A stretch of 64,000 nucleotides of DNA from JADCRZ01 sp039921525 (GTDB lineage Bacteria > Bacteroidota > Bacteroidia > Chitinophagales > Chitinophagaceae): NCBI GenBank assembly GCA_039921525.1, contig JBDSBP010000348.1, forward strand, positions 1 through 64,000. Direction: 5' to 3'. A program made the position numbers and the translations under genes. The notes beneath the pieces were generated by a model, which searched no databases, was not told the origin of the DNA, and saw nothing but the letters and a program-made list of their open reading frames with translations. Positions 7,888-17,074 of the stretch are shown here, piece after piece (position 1 is the first letter of the stretch; every line of letters begins with the position of its first letter).

Positions 7888-9783
7888 TTATTGTACCATT
7901 ACTTTTCCATGATAGAGATTTACACCTGAACTGTTTATGTTCAGCAAATATAAACCTTTACTTAGGGGCTTCTCTAGCTTATAAGTACTTTCTTCTTTAG
8001 TCAGCATAATTTTTTGCGAAGACATTTTCCTGCCTTCTATGTTATACAATTCTATAGATCCGTTTCCAGGTAATGCACCGGAAGCCTGTATATAAATATA
8101 ATTAGCGCGAATATAGTTAACAGCCCTGAAACCTGCATTCACATTCAATTTTACCTGTATCGTTTTATAATAATCTCTTGTTCCATCAATATCAGTTTGT
8201 GAAAGCCGATAATAACCAACACTTAGTGGTTTTTGATCCGTAAAGGAATACTCGTATACCGGGTTTACTACCTTCTGATCAACCATTATGGTAGCCAACG
8301 TCTCGAACGATCTGCTATCACTGCTTCTCTCAATCGTGAATAATTTATTATTGACTTCCCGCGCGGTACCCCATTTCAACACCACATTTTTATCGACCGA
8401 TTTACCTGAGAAATATAACCAGCTTAATGGGAGAATGCTACACGTTGAAGCAGGTATTATTGCATTTACACCAATAGTGCTGAAAGCACCGGTCACAGTA
8501 AGGGCTCTTCCGTCCAATTCAATCCCTCCGGAAGAGAGATTAACTTCGCCTCCGTTACAAACTATAGTTCCTTTGAATTGGGTATTGGCCCCCAAAGACA
8601 CAGCTCCAACGATTCTCCAGAATACGTTGCTCGACTTAGCGCCATTAATGAGTTGAACCTGGGCATTAACTGCCGAAGAAAATGCGCCATTTATTTTAAT
8701 GACAAATACCGCATCGCCATTCCCTTCTGCGTTTAATATTACCGTACCTGTTAGTGCAGTAGCCGCATCAAGCAGGTAGGTATGTGGAGTAAGCTCGAGG
8801 CCACCACCAAATTTCGCCGGATAAAGTAACTCGATGTCTACGGGTAAATTAGCGAGATTAGTATTAGCTGTAGCAAGATCAATATTGCAAGCATTTGTGG
8901 AAACGTCCGGGCCTGCATGTATCATTCCATTAACTTTTAAAGGATCAAAACCAGTAGTTATACCTGCATTGGTGCCAATATCACCCGTAACAACGCTTGC
9001 ATTGTCGCCTGTAACGGAACCATTACCGGTGAATAATGCGTAGCAGGCCGCAGTAGCGAGGTTAGGGGCAGTTGGACCTGTTAAAACGGCTCTTCCGCAC
9101 CCGGTTGGGATAGCTGCAGCAATACCATAAGAATTAACAGCGCCTGTTGTTGAAAGTGCCCTGCCTTCCAGGTAAACACCACTTGACAAGTTTATGGCGG
9201 CATTATTCGCTATTAGAGTCCCCTTCATCGTAGAGTTGAAACCAATATCAATCACGCCTTCAACCTTCCAGAATACATTACATGCCTGTGTGCCGTTTGT
9301 TAAAATGACCTGCGCCGATGTGCCGGTAGAAAACGCAGCTCCTATCTTGAAAATAAATACAGCATTAGGATCCTCCTGTCCATCCAAACTAAGTATCCCA
9401 TTGAGCGTGGAAAGTTCCGATATGGCATATACCCCAGTGGTAAGTACTTCTCCACCGCCTAATAACCCGGATGGCCGAGTTACCGTTGTAAGAGTAGTAT
9501 TAAGTTGGTTATATGCCGTAAGCAAGTCATTTGCGGCAGCAGTGGTAACGTCATCTGCATTATGTATTACGCCATTTACGTTAACATCTATCGTAATGGC
9601 GCCGTTATTTGTACCTATATTTCCCGTATAGATAGAATTTGAACTATTATTACCTACTGCCCCGGTAGTTGTAAACAGAACGAAATCTCCAACAGCACCC
9701 AAGTCAGGCGCCTGCGCATAATTTGGATTCGAGAAAAGAAATAAATAGATTGCAACTAAAAAATGCAGAAGTGTATGCTTCAT
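7888..9783 (-). CDS. Secreted tandem ice-binding-like (DUF3494) protein with T9SS tail
   Basis: This 631-residue protein has a signal peptide (cleavage near SNPNYAQ). Two ice-binding-like DUF3494 domains follow, at about residues 25-230 and 240-450. Each runs from an ALFTGNG/VLFTTTG start through IGTN and VNG-MIHAGPDV-type segments to an IFKI/VIKI strand, an N-V-FW motif and a closing LEGRAL/LDGRAL turn. Residues of about 455-550 resemble a fibronectin/Ig-like spacer, and the last 75 or so have the pattern of a type IX secretion C-terminal sorting domain (GSIELYNIEGRKM, KGLYLLNI). DUF3494 domains bind ice or act as adhesins in cold-adapted microbes. Two copies in tandem would increase avidity. 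Ice binding itself is an inference. Confidence 0.88.
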   Translation of the reverse strand: MKHTLLHFLVAIYLFLFSNPNYAQAPDLGAVGDFVLFTTTGAVGNNSSNSIYTGNIGTNNGAITIDVNVNGVIHNADDVTTAAANDLLTAYNQLNTTLTTVTRPSGLLGGGEVLTTGVYAISELSTLNGILSLDGQEDPNAVFIFKIGAAFSTGTSAQVILTNGTQACNVFWKVEGVIDIGFNSTMKGTLIANNAAINLSSGVYLEGRALSTTGAVNSYGIAAAIPTGCGRAVLTGPTAPNLATAACYALFTGNGSVTGDNASVVTGDIGTNAGITTGFDPLKVNGMIHAGPDVSTNACNIDLATANTNLANLPVDIELLYPAKFGGGLELTPHTYLLDAATALTGTVILNAEGNGDAVFVIKINGAFSSAVNAQVQLINGAKSSNVFWRIVGAVSLGANTQFKGTIVCNGGEVNLSSGGIELDGRALTVTGAFSTIGVNAIIPASTCSILPLSWLYFSGKSVDKNVVLKWGTAREVNNKLFTIERSSDSRSFETLATIMVDQKVVNPVYEYSFTDQKPLSVGYYRLSQTDIDGTRDYYKTIQVKLNVNAGFRAVNYIRANYIYIQASGALPGNGSIELYNIEGRKMSSQKIMLTKEESTYKLEKPLSKGLYLLNINSSGVNLYHGKVMVQ

Positions 9784-10147
9784 TTGAATTGGATTTTAAT
9801 TAGGTGAAAGCTATAATTTATAAATTCTACCTTTCATTATTTTAACAAATCTATAGGATATAGCGGGTATTTCCTTTAGATTTAGCTGCATCTAAGTGTT
9901 TATGTTTAGTAGATCTTAATAATTCCTCTATGGCTTGCTAAATTCTAATAATCAATACATATATTTTTTGTGCGATGTTTTAAAAATAACATAGAGAAAA
10001 ATAAACGGTTCCCCATACTTAAAAGCTTATGGCAAATAGGTAGGTATTATTCGAGGAACTCTATTAATTTTATGCTGTTTATTAGAGTAAACTTATTTGA
10101 TATATAGTAGAGGTCATAAAATCACTTGATGCCCTTGCCTTCTTTGT
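9784..10147. other. AT-rich intergenic region, nothing recognised
   Basis: This 364-bp spacer separates the ice-binding protein start from the end of the downstream-facing glycoside hydrolase. I found no convincing ORF, repeat array or strong hairpin. It presumably contains the promoter of the ice-binding gene, but no clear Bacteroidota promoter motif stood out. Confidence 0.5.
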
Positions 10148-11440
10148 TTACGGTTTTACATAAAACGGCAAATTCGCCGTCGCCACATTATTATGCCCAT
10201 CAGTAACGTACACAAACAAACGATATGCGCCTTCCTTATCCGGTGCTTTTAAAGTAGCTTTTCCCATACCCGTTCCCACAAGAAGGTTTTCAACGTTGTT
10301 GGGTCGCGCTTCAAAATCACCACCTTCACTCAAATGTGTGGGCTCTGTGAGTAGTTCCCAACGATAGGATAAGACATCATTCTCCGGATCTATGGCAACA
10401 GCTTCTACCATATTATTACTACCTGGTTTCACATAAACGTCCAGCACCGCTTTTTTGTTATTAACCTGCATCGAATACAGGTGAGGCGCTTTATTATCTG
10501 GCCATTTACCAGACCATAGGAATTGCATAACATCCACTACTTCCGATTCTTCTCCTTTGTCGGTAAAAATGCCATACCAGGTGGGTGTCCTCTCTTGCTT
10601 TTGTCCCCACAAAAAAACATAGGAGCCCAGGCATTTGCGGCGATCCCTTTCCATGGAATACTCATAACGGCTTTTGTACACTGCCGCTTTTTCGCTGCTT
10701 GTTTCTTCTATCGGCGCATTCCACGCAGTGTGCAGGCTTTCCCAATGACCGGTTGGTCCCCATTCTGTAACCATATAAGGGCCATCCCAGCCTGTCATTT
10801 TAAGCGTGGCGGGTAAGGTAGCTAACGCCGCATAAGTATTGATTGACAGGATATCAAGATCTGTGGCTCTTGCTTTAATCAGATCCACCAAACCTTTATT
10901 CACGCCGGCCAGCATAGTACTGGTGGGATGGTTGGGGTCTACTTCATGGATCATTTTGGAAATCTCATCTACGGCATCCCACACTTTCTGATTCTTGTAT
11001 TGCAGGTTCAGTTCATTCCCGATGCCCCAGGCGAGCAGTGCAGGGTGATCTTTATATTTCATTACTTCAGCACGCAAAGTTTGCAGTTGTTTTTTTACCG
11101 CCGCAGTATCATCATAATTAAAACCGTGGCGCTCACGGGCAACATCTAATCCCATCAATACGGTCAGTCCATACTTCTGCGCCGAGTCAAGTACCTTTTG
11201 ACCGTCCCGGCTGCCCCATGTGCGAATGGAGTTACCGCCATAAGCAGCTATACGTGCGGGATAGCTGCTGCCGCCCGCGCCTTTGATATAGAAAGGCTGG
11301 CCACCCCTGAACAAATGGTAACTGCTATCGGTTTTACGAAGTTCTACTTTTATCGCGCCTGTTTTACTTGATGTTTGCGCGTATGGGTTATCTAGTGAAC
11401 ACGTTACCAGCAATAATAAAATTAATTGAAGTTTTGTCAT
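10148..11440 (-). CDS. Clan-A glycoside hydrolase (GH2/GH5-like TIM barrel) with C-terminal Ig-like domain
   Basis: A 430-residue exported enzyme (signal peptide to about residue 21, PYAQ). The TIM barrel has the clan GH-A signature: the acid/base glutamate in WGIGNELN (E143) and the nucleophile candidate in MVTEWGPTGHW (E226). The N-terminal barrel strand FYIKGAGG and the segment GGNSIRTWG are typical of GH2-type catalytic domains that lack the usual sugar-binding modules. The last 90 or so residues (VEAVAIDPENDVLSYRWEL) look like a PKD/Ig-like domain. It probably cleaves beta-linked oligosaccharides in the periplasm or outside the cell. The exact GH family and substrate are not resolvable by eye. 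Confidence 0.8.
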   Translation of the reverse strand: MTKLQLILLLLVTCSLDNPYAQTSSKTGAIKVELRKTDSSYHLFRGGQPFYIKGAGGSSYPARIAAYGGNSIRTWGSRDGQKVLDSAQKYGLTVLMGLDVARERHGFNYDDTAAVKKQLQTLRAEVMKYKDHPALLAWGIGNELNLQYKNQKVWDAVDEISKMIHEVDPNHPTSTMLAGVNKGLVDLIKARATDLDILSINTYAALATLPATLKMTGWDGPYMVTEWGPTGHWESLHTAWNAPIEETSSEKAAVYKSRYEYSMERDRRKCLGSYVFLWGQKQERTPTWYGIFTDKGEESEVVDVMQFLWSGKWPDNKAPHLYSMQVNNKKAVLDVYVKPGSNNMVEAVAIDPENDVLSYRWELLTEPTHLSEGGDFEARPNNVENLLVGTGMGKATLKAPDKEGAYRLFVYVTDGHNNVATANLPFYVKP

Positions 11441-11511
11441 AGTATAAAATTCGCTTGGATGAATTTAAAATTAATTTGTCAATAATAGCTGACTTTGGCG
11501 AGACTCTTCCT

Positions 11512-11569
11512 AAACCTATAAGGTTTGAATCCGCAATGCTTACTTTTAGAAAGCAAACCTTATAGGTTT
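11512..11569. repeat. Dispersed 58-bp inverted-repeat element, copy 1
   Basis: A perfect 16-bp inverted repeat (AAACCTATAAGGTTTG and its complement) is separated by exactly 26 bases. Each arm is itself nearly palindromic. A second copy with the same arms and the same 26-base spacing lies at 63901-63960. Confidence 0.85.
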
Positions 11570-11720
11570 TTGATGCAGCCTGCCCTGGCAAGACTAACAG
11601 AGATCTCTCTTTTATTATTCTGATAAACCCGTATATGATAAAACAAACCTGGCTATGAAAAAGCCAGTAATATGTGGATCGTTTATGGGTAGTGAGTATG
11701 CGGGGAGGATTCAATTATTA

Positions 11721-11804
11721 ATTACGAATTACGAATTAAAAGGAAAAGATGCGGCTTTGCTATGAGAATGTAAGCTGACAACAAAACATTCGTAATTCGT
11801 AATT
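11721..11804. repeat. Inverted heptanucleotide arrays, ATTACGA family
   Basis: ATTACGA units at 11721-11741 face complementary units (TCGTAAT) at 11788-11804, giving a hairpin with a loop of about 50 nt. The array lies 6 bp beyond the stop of the transglutaminase gene. Confidence 0.8.
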
Positions 11805-11810
11805 GATTTT

Positions 11811-12656
11811 CTACAAATAAGAAATCCCATCCATTCTATCCTTTTCATAAAAAAAGGGTTGAAAATTATCATCAACAAGATTACATGATACTTTCATACC
11901 ATTGCCGGCGACCACGCCAAAAATGCTAGCAACGGCTGTTTCAGCTGCGTCGCGGCCGGTGGCTATTTTTACCAGGCCGTTTAGCGGAACCAATTTCGTA
12001 GCATCGAAAAGCACCCATTCATTTCCGATGTATGCTTCGAAGCAGGCATGAAAATCTGGTGGACTTAACTGGTAGGCATAACCGGTAAAATAACGCGCAG
12101 GGATAGTTAGCGCACGACATATAGCGATGCCTAAATGAGCGAAATCACGGCAAACCCCTGCCAGTTCCGTCACCGTATCATAAGCAGAAGTTTGTGAATT
12201 GGTAGAACCGCTCAGGTATTCCACATTCTCATTGATCCAGTCTGTAAGGGCGATTACTTTCTCAAAAGGATTATTGATGTTGCCGAATTTGGAATTCGCA
12301 AACCGATATAATTTATCTGACTGGCAATAACGACTCGGGTAAAGGTATTGAAATACGGAAGGTTCCAGATGTGCCACTGAAACTAATTCCTGGCTGGTAT
12401 AATCATAGATCTTAAAATAATTATCAACTGTTGCTTTATAGAAAATCTTCAGTTCCATAGGCTCGTTTATTTCCAAACGTATGAACCGGTTTTCACCATG
12501 TGTAGAAAGTATCTCTTCTACCTTTATATAAGGCTCCATTTTAAACACCTCTTCAATCACAGTTTGATGAGGAGTTCTAAGGGCATGTATGTTTAGCAAA
12601 AGAGCACTGGATTTGCTAACATTATATTCTAGTTCTGCACTGATCTCAAACTTCAT
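11811..12656 (-). CDS. Transglutaminase-like cysteine protease, Anbu-associated
   Basis: A 281-residue protein with the transglutaminase-like fold. The catalytic triad is visible as C169 (GVCRDFAH), H203 (FHACFEAY) and D218 (LFDAT). The N-terminal 130 or so residues match the extension of the transglutaminases that accompany Anbu proteasome-like proteins, including the SRYCQSDKL segment. No signal peptide is seen, so it is predicted cytoplasmic. It starts 5 bp after the Anbu gene stop, so the two are surely co-transcribed. In many bacteria this pair is joined by an alpha-E protein and a circularly permuted ATP-grasp enzyme, proposed to make and degrade a peptide tag. Those partners are absent here. 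Confidence 0.88.
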   Translation of the reverse strand: MKFEISAELEYNVSKSSALLLNIHALRTPHQTVIEEVFKMEPYIKVEEILSTHGENRFIRLEINEPMELKIFYKATVDNYFKIYDYTSQELVSVAHLEPSVFQYLYPSRYCQSDKLYRFANSKFGNINNPFEKVIALTDWINENVEYLSGSTNSQTSAYDTVTELAGVCRDFAHLGIAICRALTIPARYFTGYAYQLSPPDFHACFEAYIGNEWVLFDATKLVPLNGLVKIATGRDAAETAVASIFGVVAGNGMKVSCNLVDDNFQPFFYEKDRMDGISYL

Positions 12657-12661
12657 TACAA

Positions 12662-13390
12662 TTATTTATTGGTTATTTCTTTATTAAAAGCCAGGTTCAG
12701 CCAATCTTCAGGAATATTTTGCAGGGCAGTTTTTAATTCCTCCGCCCATTGAATGGAAATATTTTCGAGGTCTGATTTCTCGTAACGGTGCTCAATCATA
12801 TCAAAACTGTCCCGGTTATATAATACAACGTCAATCGGGAAATCAACATTATTTGAACTTACACGGGTTGAATCAAAGGAAAGGAAACCAGCTTTTAATG
12901 CAATTCTCATAGTCGTCTCTTCTTTCAGTGTACGGTTTAAAATAGCTTTTCCATGACCTGAATTTCCTATAATAACATAAGGAGCGCCCTGTCCCAGTTC
13001 AACCCAGTTTCCTTCCGGGTGTAATAAGAATAGTTTGTGCTCCTCATCATCTTTTAATTGTCCGCCGATGATAGTATTGAGGTCGAACTTGAAACCTGAT
13101 TTTTCTAATGAGCTTTTGTCTTCTTCCGCCACCCGTTTCACCTGTTGACCAAAGGCATTCACCGCTTTATATAATTTATTATGTTCTTCCTGGCCTATAA
13201 GTTCCTTAAAGTACAAAATAGCCTTATCACGAACCGACCTAAGCCCGCTCGTCATGATAAAAAGCGAATACTTGTCTTTTTGCTCAATATATATTTTTTT
13301 CTTTAAAGTTGTATCAGTGCCGGAGGTAATACGCGTATCGGCAATAGCCACCAAGCCTTCTTTCACTTTAATTCCCAAACAATAAGTCAT
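12662..13390 (-). CDS. Anbu-type proteasome-like peptidase
   Basis: A 242-residue member of the Anbu (ancestral beta-subunit) branch of the Ntn-hydrolase/proteasome family. It begins MTYCLGIKVKEGLVAIADTR, as Anbu proteins do: removal of Met would expose Thr2 as the nucleophile, and the ADTR motif follows. The mid-protein segment YVIIGNSGHGKAILNR and the SFDSTRVSSNNVDFPIDV segment are also characteristic. Anbu assembles into rings or open helices in the cytoplasm, and its substrates are not settled. The tight linkage to the transglutaminase-like gene supports the assignment. Confidence 0.88.
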   Translation of the reverse strand: MTYCLGIKVKEGLVAIADTRITSGTDTTLKKKIYIEQKDKYSLFIMTSGLRSVRDKAILYFKELIGQEEHNKLYKAVNAFGQQVKRVAEEDKSSLEKSGFKFDLNTIIGGQLKDDEEHKLFLLHPEGNWVELGQGAPYVIIGNSGHGKAILNRTLKEETTMRIALKAGFLSFDSTRVSSNNVDFPIDVVLYNRDSFDMIEHRYEKSDLENISIQWAEELKTALQNIPEDWLNLAFNKEITNK

Positions 13391-13581
13391 GATTTTTACG
13401 GTGAGTTTTACGAACGCCGAATATAGCTAAATAAATTGTCTGAGCCGTTGATCAGGTTGATTTTTATAATTCTTTTTGATAGCTACCTGGTATTATTAAT
13501 ACACCCTGCAAGAAATAAATTGTTAATACAGTAATTACCTTATTGTGAGTAGTAGAAAAAAGTAAAACAAATTGTTATTAT

Positions 13582-13620
13582 AAGAAATTGGAGGTCACAA
13601 ATTGTGACCTCCAATTTCTT
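13582..13620. repeat. 39-bp perfect palindrome after the ORF6N gene
   Basis: Nineteen-base arms (AAGAAATTGGAGGTCACAA and complement) flank a single central base. The palindrome ends 4 bp from the ORF6N stop codon. Its central 27 bases are identical to a stretch inside the ORF6N coding sequence (13934-13962). It could be a terminator stem, a protein binding site, or both. Confidence 0.85.
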
Positions 13621-13624
13621 GTAT

Positions 13625-14170
13625 TTATTCCTCATTATTTTGCTTGAAGCCGATTCTTTCCCGTGGCGGATTGGGCGGGTTTATGAGTTGTTTTAATGCG
13701 TTAAAAATTAACTGTATATCACCATCATGCTCACTTAGTTTCTTTTCCAATCTTCCAAGTTGTAACAGAATATCTTTATGGCTTATAATCATCTCCCGAA
13801 GTTTTGTAAATGCACGTACCACATGAATGTTAACTGCCACTGCCCTTTCACTATTTAAAATACACGAAAGCATAGTAACACCTTGTTCCGTAAAACAAAA
13901 CGGAGCATATCGCAACCCCATTTTATTGCCTTCATTGGAGGTCACAAATTGTGACCTCCAATTTTTAAATTCTTTTTTAGTCATCTCAAACATAAAGTCT
14001 TTAGGAAATCTTTCCATATTCCTTCTTACCGCTTGCTTTAATACTTTTGTTTCCACACCGTACAATTCTGCGAGGTCCCTATCAATCATTACTTTTTGTT
14101 TTCTAACTATGTAAATTTTATTGATGATTATTTCGTTTGCAACTCCTAAATGTTTAATTGACTTTGTCAT
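13625..14170 (-). CDS. ORF6N-domain DNA-binding protein
   Basis: A 181-residue protein with an N-terminal ORF6N domain (IYIVRKQKVMIDRDLAELYGVETKVLKQAVRRN, residues about 20-60; shown here in parts: IDRDLAELYGVETK, LKQAVRRNMERFP). ORF6N is a KilA-N-like DNA-binding module found in phage antirepressors and in many chromosomal Bacteroidota genes. The central part (FCFTEQGVTMLS) is also typical. The C-terminal 60 or so residues form a probable coiled coil (LLQLGRLEKKLSEH). No phage genes surround it. The codons for NWRSQFVTSN form a 29-bp palindrome (13934-13962) that recurs just downstream of the gene, which suggests self-regulation or selection on the nucleotide sequence. Confidence 0.85.
   Translation of the reverse strand: MTKSIKHLGVANEIIINKIYIVRKQKVMIDRDLAELYGVETKVLKQAVRRNMERFPKDFMFEMTKKEFKNWRSQFVTSNEGNKMGLRYAPFCFTEQGVTMLSCILNSERAVAVNIHVVRAFTKLREMIISHKDILLQLGRLEKKLSEHDGDIQLIFNALKQLINPPNPPRERIGFKQNNEE
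13934..13962. repeat. 29-bp palindrome inside ORF6N coding sequence
   Basis: Fourteen-base arms (ATTGGAGGTCACAA and complement) around one central base encode N-W-R-S-Q-F-V-T-S-N on the minus strand. The core is identical to the palindrome 4 bp beyond the gene end. Confidence 0.85.
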
Positions 14171-14476
14171 GATGAATTTGTTGAAGATAATTATACATTT
14201 ATAACCATATTTTGAACAAGCATACTTTCATTAGCCAGCTTATATATATAATAATTTGTGAAAGTTTTGCTTCTCATTCAACTAAATCTACCGGGAATTC
14301 ACTTTATACTATTTGATTTTTGTCAAATAACATGTTCATGAGATGTTTGGAACGTTGATTTATGTGATTTTATTGGTTTTGCATGATGAATAGGTTCTTA
14401 TCCATCAGGCTATCACAAGTATCAGCGGCCACTTTTAATCAATAAAACAGTTTAAATTGTCTGAAATTTATTAGAA
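14171..14476. other. Divergent promoter region between ORF6N and metalloprotease genes
   Basis: This 306-bp region must carry both promoters. No ORF is seen. The only clear structure is a 7-bp dyad at 14310-14329. Confidence 0.5.
14310..14329. promoter_or_regulatory. Candidate operator: 7-bp dyad
   Basis: TATTTGA and TCAAATA are separated by six bases, about 150 bp upstream of the metalloprotease start and 140 bp upstream of ORF6N. The symmetry is perfect but short, so a chance occurrence in AT-rich DNA is possible. Confidence 0.3.
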
Positions 14477-17074
14477 ATGAGGTTATTATTATTTTTTATA
14501 TTTCTTTTTACAGGATTAATATTCACAGGATGTGCGATTATAAAGAAGAATAAAAAAACTCCCCCGGCACCGACATCTATAACGGTGATGCCCCCGGCCG
14601 GAACGCCTAAGCCATCTGTTTCACCTGTACCCATGCCCTCGGGAATGTCTTCAGGAATATCATTTTCGGGTTCAAAAGCTTCTCCCAAATCTTTTAAAAC
14701 TTTTTTTGACACTACCAGGTACCGCACTCAAAACGGTATGATTAACGTGTATTGGCAAGATGATAAATATTATTTCGAGATTTCCAATTCTATTATAGGC
14801 AGAGACCTGCTTGCCGTTACCCGATTTATTCGCATGGCTGCCGGCGGACCGGCTTATGGCGGTGAAAAAGCAAATCAAACAGTATTGCGCTTTGAAAAGG
14901 GGCCGGAAAACAGGTTGTTCCTGCGCACAACCCTTAACGTTATATCATCACCCGATAGCTCAAAGCCCATTTACCAGGCGGTTAAAAATTCCAATGTGGA
15001 TCCCATTGCTGCTGCGTTTGACGTTAAAGCATTTAATCGCGATACCTCCGGTTATATCATAGATGTCACCGATTATTTCAAAGGCGATAACCAGGTAGTT
15101 TCAATAGACCCCCAATTTAAAAGAGCGTTGAATTTGTCTGGCATTGCTATGGACAGGTCATATATAGAAACCATTCATTCTTTAGCAGATAACACCGAAA
15201 TCCGTACGGTTAAAACATATAACTCAAACCCCACTCCTTCCTTCGGTCTCTCCCCGTTTCCGCAGGGCCAAACATTACCGGGCGCCATTGCAGCCGGGGC
15301 AATAACTTTGGAAGTAAATACATCCATTATTAAATTGCCAGACGTGCCTATGAAGCGGCGGTTTTTTGATCGGCGGGTTGGTTATTTTGCGGACGAGATA
15401 ACAGAATTTTTAGATACCGTTCAACGCGCCAACCGCGAAACTTTTATAGTGCGCTGGCGACTGGAACCAAAGACAGAAGACATCGAAAAATACAAACGGA
15501 GTGAATTAGTAGAACCCAAAAAACCAATTGTATACTATATTGATCCCGCAACGCCCCAAAAATGGAAACCCTATTTAATACAAGGCATCAACGATTGGCA
15601 GGTGGCATTTGAAGAAGCCGGTTTCAAAAATGCTATCATTGGCAAAGAATGGCCGGTTGATAGCAGCATGAGCCTGGAAGGCGCTAATTATTCAGCCATT
15701 CGTTATCTGGCAAGTGAAATATCTAATGCATACGGTCCTAATGTTCACGATCCAAGAAGTGGGGAGATTTTTGAAAGTCATATCGGGTGGTACCATAACA
15801 TCATGAAGCTATTGCAAAACTGGTATTTTATACAGGCTGCCGCCGTTGATCCCGCTGCCCGTAAAATGAAATTCGATGATGCCCTTATGGGAGAGCTGAT
15901 TCGTTCCGTGGCTTCTCACGAGGTGGGTCATACGCTGGGTTTAAGACATAACATGGGCAGCAGCAGTAAAACGCCGGTTGAAAAACTGCGTGATAAAAAC
16001 TGGGTGGAGGTACATGGACATACTGCATCTATCATGGATTATGCACGTTTTAATTATGTTGCCCAACCCAGCGACAATATTTCACGTAAAGGTCTCTTAC
16101 CGCGCATTGGTGAATATGATAAATGGGCCATCAGGTGGGGCTATAGATGGACAGACAATTCTGAAGAACAAGACAGGAAAATTGGTAATGACTTTATAGT
16201 TGACAGCATTGGTAAAAATCCGAGGTTATGGTTTGGCGGCGAAGGCTTTGCAAGTAACGATCCCCGTTCTCAAACGGAAGATTTAAGCGATAACGCCATG
16301 AAAGCAAGTGAATACGGCATTCGTAATTTAAAAGTGATTTTGAAAAATTTACCTGAGTGGACATCGGAACCCGGTGACAAATATCAGAATCTTAGTGAGA
16401 TTTATGGTCAGCTGGTAACCCAGTTTAACAGGTATTCTAACCATGTGGTTAAAAATATCGGCGGTGTGTACGAAACTTTTAAGAGTGTGGAGGAAAAAGG
16501 CAATGTATATGATCCGGTGCCAAAAGCGAGGCAGAAAGAGGCCTTGCAATGGCTGCATCAACAATTGTTTCAGACACCTTACTGGTTGCTTGATAAAAAT
16601 ATTCTGAATAAGATAACGGAACCCGTGAACAATAACCTGTCTACCGTACAAAACAATGTTATCTCAGGTGTTTTATCCACTCCGCGCCTGGCACGAATGC
16701 TGGAAATTGAAAACCGGTTTGGAAAAAATGCTTACAGCGTGCTGGAATTATTTAGCGATCTGAAAAATGGAATCTGGAAAGAATTAAAAAATGGCAGCAC
16801 CATTACTATGAACCGTCGTAACCTCCAAAAAACCTATGTTGATAGAATGATCGGCCTTTTGCCGGATGCATCCACCGGTGCCTCACCTGGTTCTTTCTTT
16901 GGCTTTTTATCATCCGGTTCAAAAAATTCTGATATACCCTCTCTTGCCCGTGGACATTTAACTGATCTTTTACTTGATATACGAGCAGCCATTCCTCTTA
17001 CAAAAGATCGTATGAGCAGGTATCATTTACAAGACGAAGCGCAACGCATTAACCGTGCGTTGAATCCAAAATAG
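14477..17074 (+). CDS. Zinc metalloprotease lipoprotein, DUF5117/DUF5118 family
   Basis: An 865-residue exported protein. The leader MRLLLFFIFLFTGLIFTGCA ends in a lipobox (FTGC), so it is probably a membrane-anchored lipoprotein. A Pro/Ser-rich spacer follows. The metzincin-type zinc site is SHEVGHTLGLRHNMGSS, with ligands H481, H485 and H491 and catalytic E482. A methionine lies in the following IMDY segment, as expected for the Met-turn. The N-terminal part (QNGMINVYWQDDKYYFEI; LLAVTRF) and the C-terminal extension match the DUF5117/DUF5118 architecture, common in Bacteroidota. Its role is general proteolysis outside the cytoplasm. It is followed after 75 bp by a small exported protein. 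Confidence 0.9.
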   Translation: MRLLLFFIFLFTGLIFTGCAIIKKNKKTPPAPTSITVMPPAGTPKPSVSPVPMPSGMSSGISFSGSKASPKSFKTFFDTTRYRTQNGMINVYWQDDKYYFEISNSIIGRDLLAVTRFIRMAAGGPAYGGEKANQTVLRFEKGPENRLFLRTTLNVISSPDSSKPIYQAVKNSNVDPIAAAFDVKAFNRDTSGYIIDVTDYFKGDNQVVSIDPQFKRALNLSGIAMDRSYIETIHSLADNTEIRTVKTYNSNPTPSFGLSPFPQGQTLPGAIAAGAITLEVNTSIIKLPDVPMKRRFFDRRVGYFADEITEFLDTVQRANRETFIVRWRLEPKTEDIEKYKRSELVEPKKPIVYYIDPATPQKWKPYLIQGINDWQVAFEEAGFKNAIIGKEWPVDSSMSLEGANYSAIRYLASEISNAYGPNVHDPRSGEIFESHIGWYHNIMKLLQNWYFIQAAAVDPAARKMKFDDALMGELIRSVASHEVGHTLGLRHNMGSSSKTPVEKLRDKNWVEVHGHTASIMDYARFNYVAQPSDNISRKGLLPRIGEYDKWAIRWGYRWTDNSEEQDRKIGNDFIVDSIGKNPRLWFGGEGFASNDPRSQTEDLSDNAMKASEYGIRNLKVILKNLPEWTSEPGDKYQNLSEIYGQLVTQFNRYSNHVVKNIGGVYETFKSVEEKGNVYDPVPKARQKEALQWLHQQLFQTPYWLLDKNILNKITEPVNNNLSTVQNNVISGVLSTPRLARMLEIENRFGKNAYSVLELFSDLKNGIWKELKNGSTITMNRRNLQKTYVDRMIGLLPDASTGASPGSFFGFLSSGSKNSDIPSLARGHLTDLLLDIRAAIPLTKDRMSRYHLQDEAQRINRALNPK

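Larger units (their letters stand above)
11441..11810. other. Intergenic region holding two inverted-repeat elements
   Basis: This 370-bp spacer contains the 58-bp inverted-repeat element at 11512-11569 and the inverted ATTACGA heptad arrays at 11721-11804. A 108-codon open frame on the minus strand crosses these repeats and looks non-coding. Confidence 0.6.

Noticed and set aside
11388..11714. 108-codon ORF on the minus strand
   Set aside because: It overlaps the glycoside hydrolase start and runs through the inverted-repeat element; the sequence is not protein-like.
14452..14727. 91-codon minus-strand ORF overlapping the metalloprotease start
   Set aside because: Gly/Asp/Glu-rich frame is the complement of the Pro/Ser/Thr-rich lipoprotein linker; a shadow.
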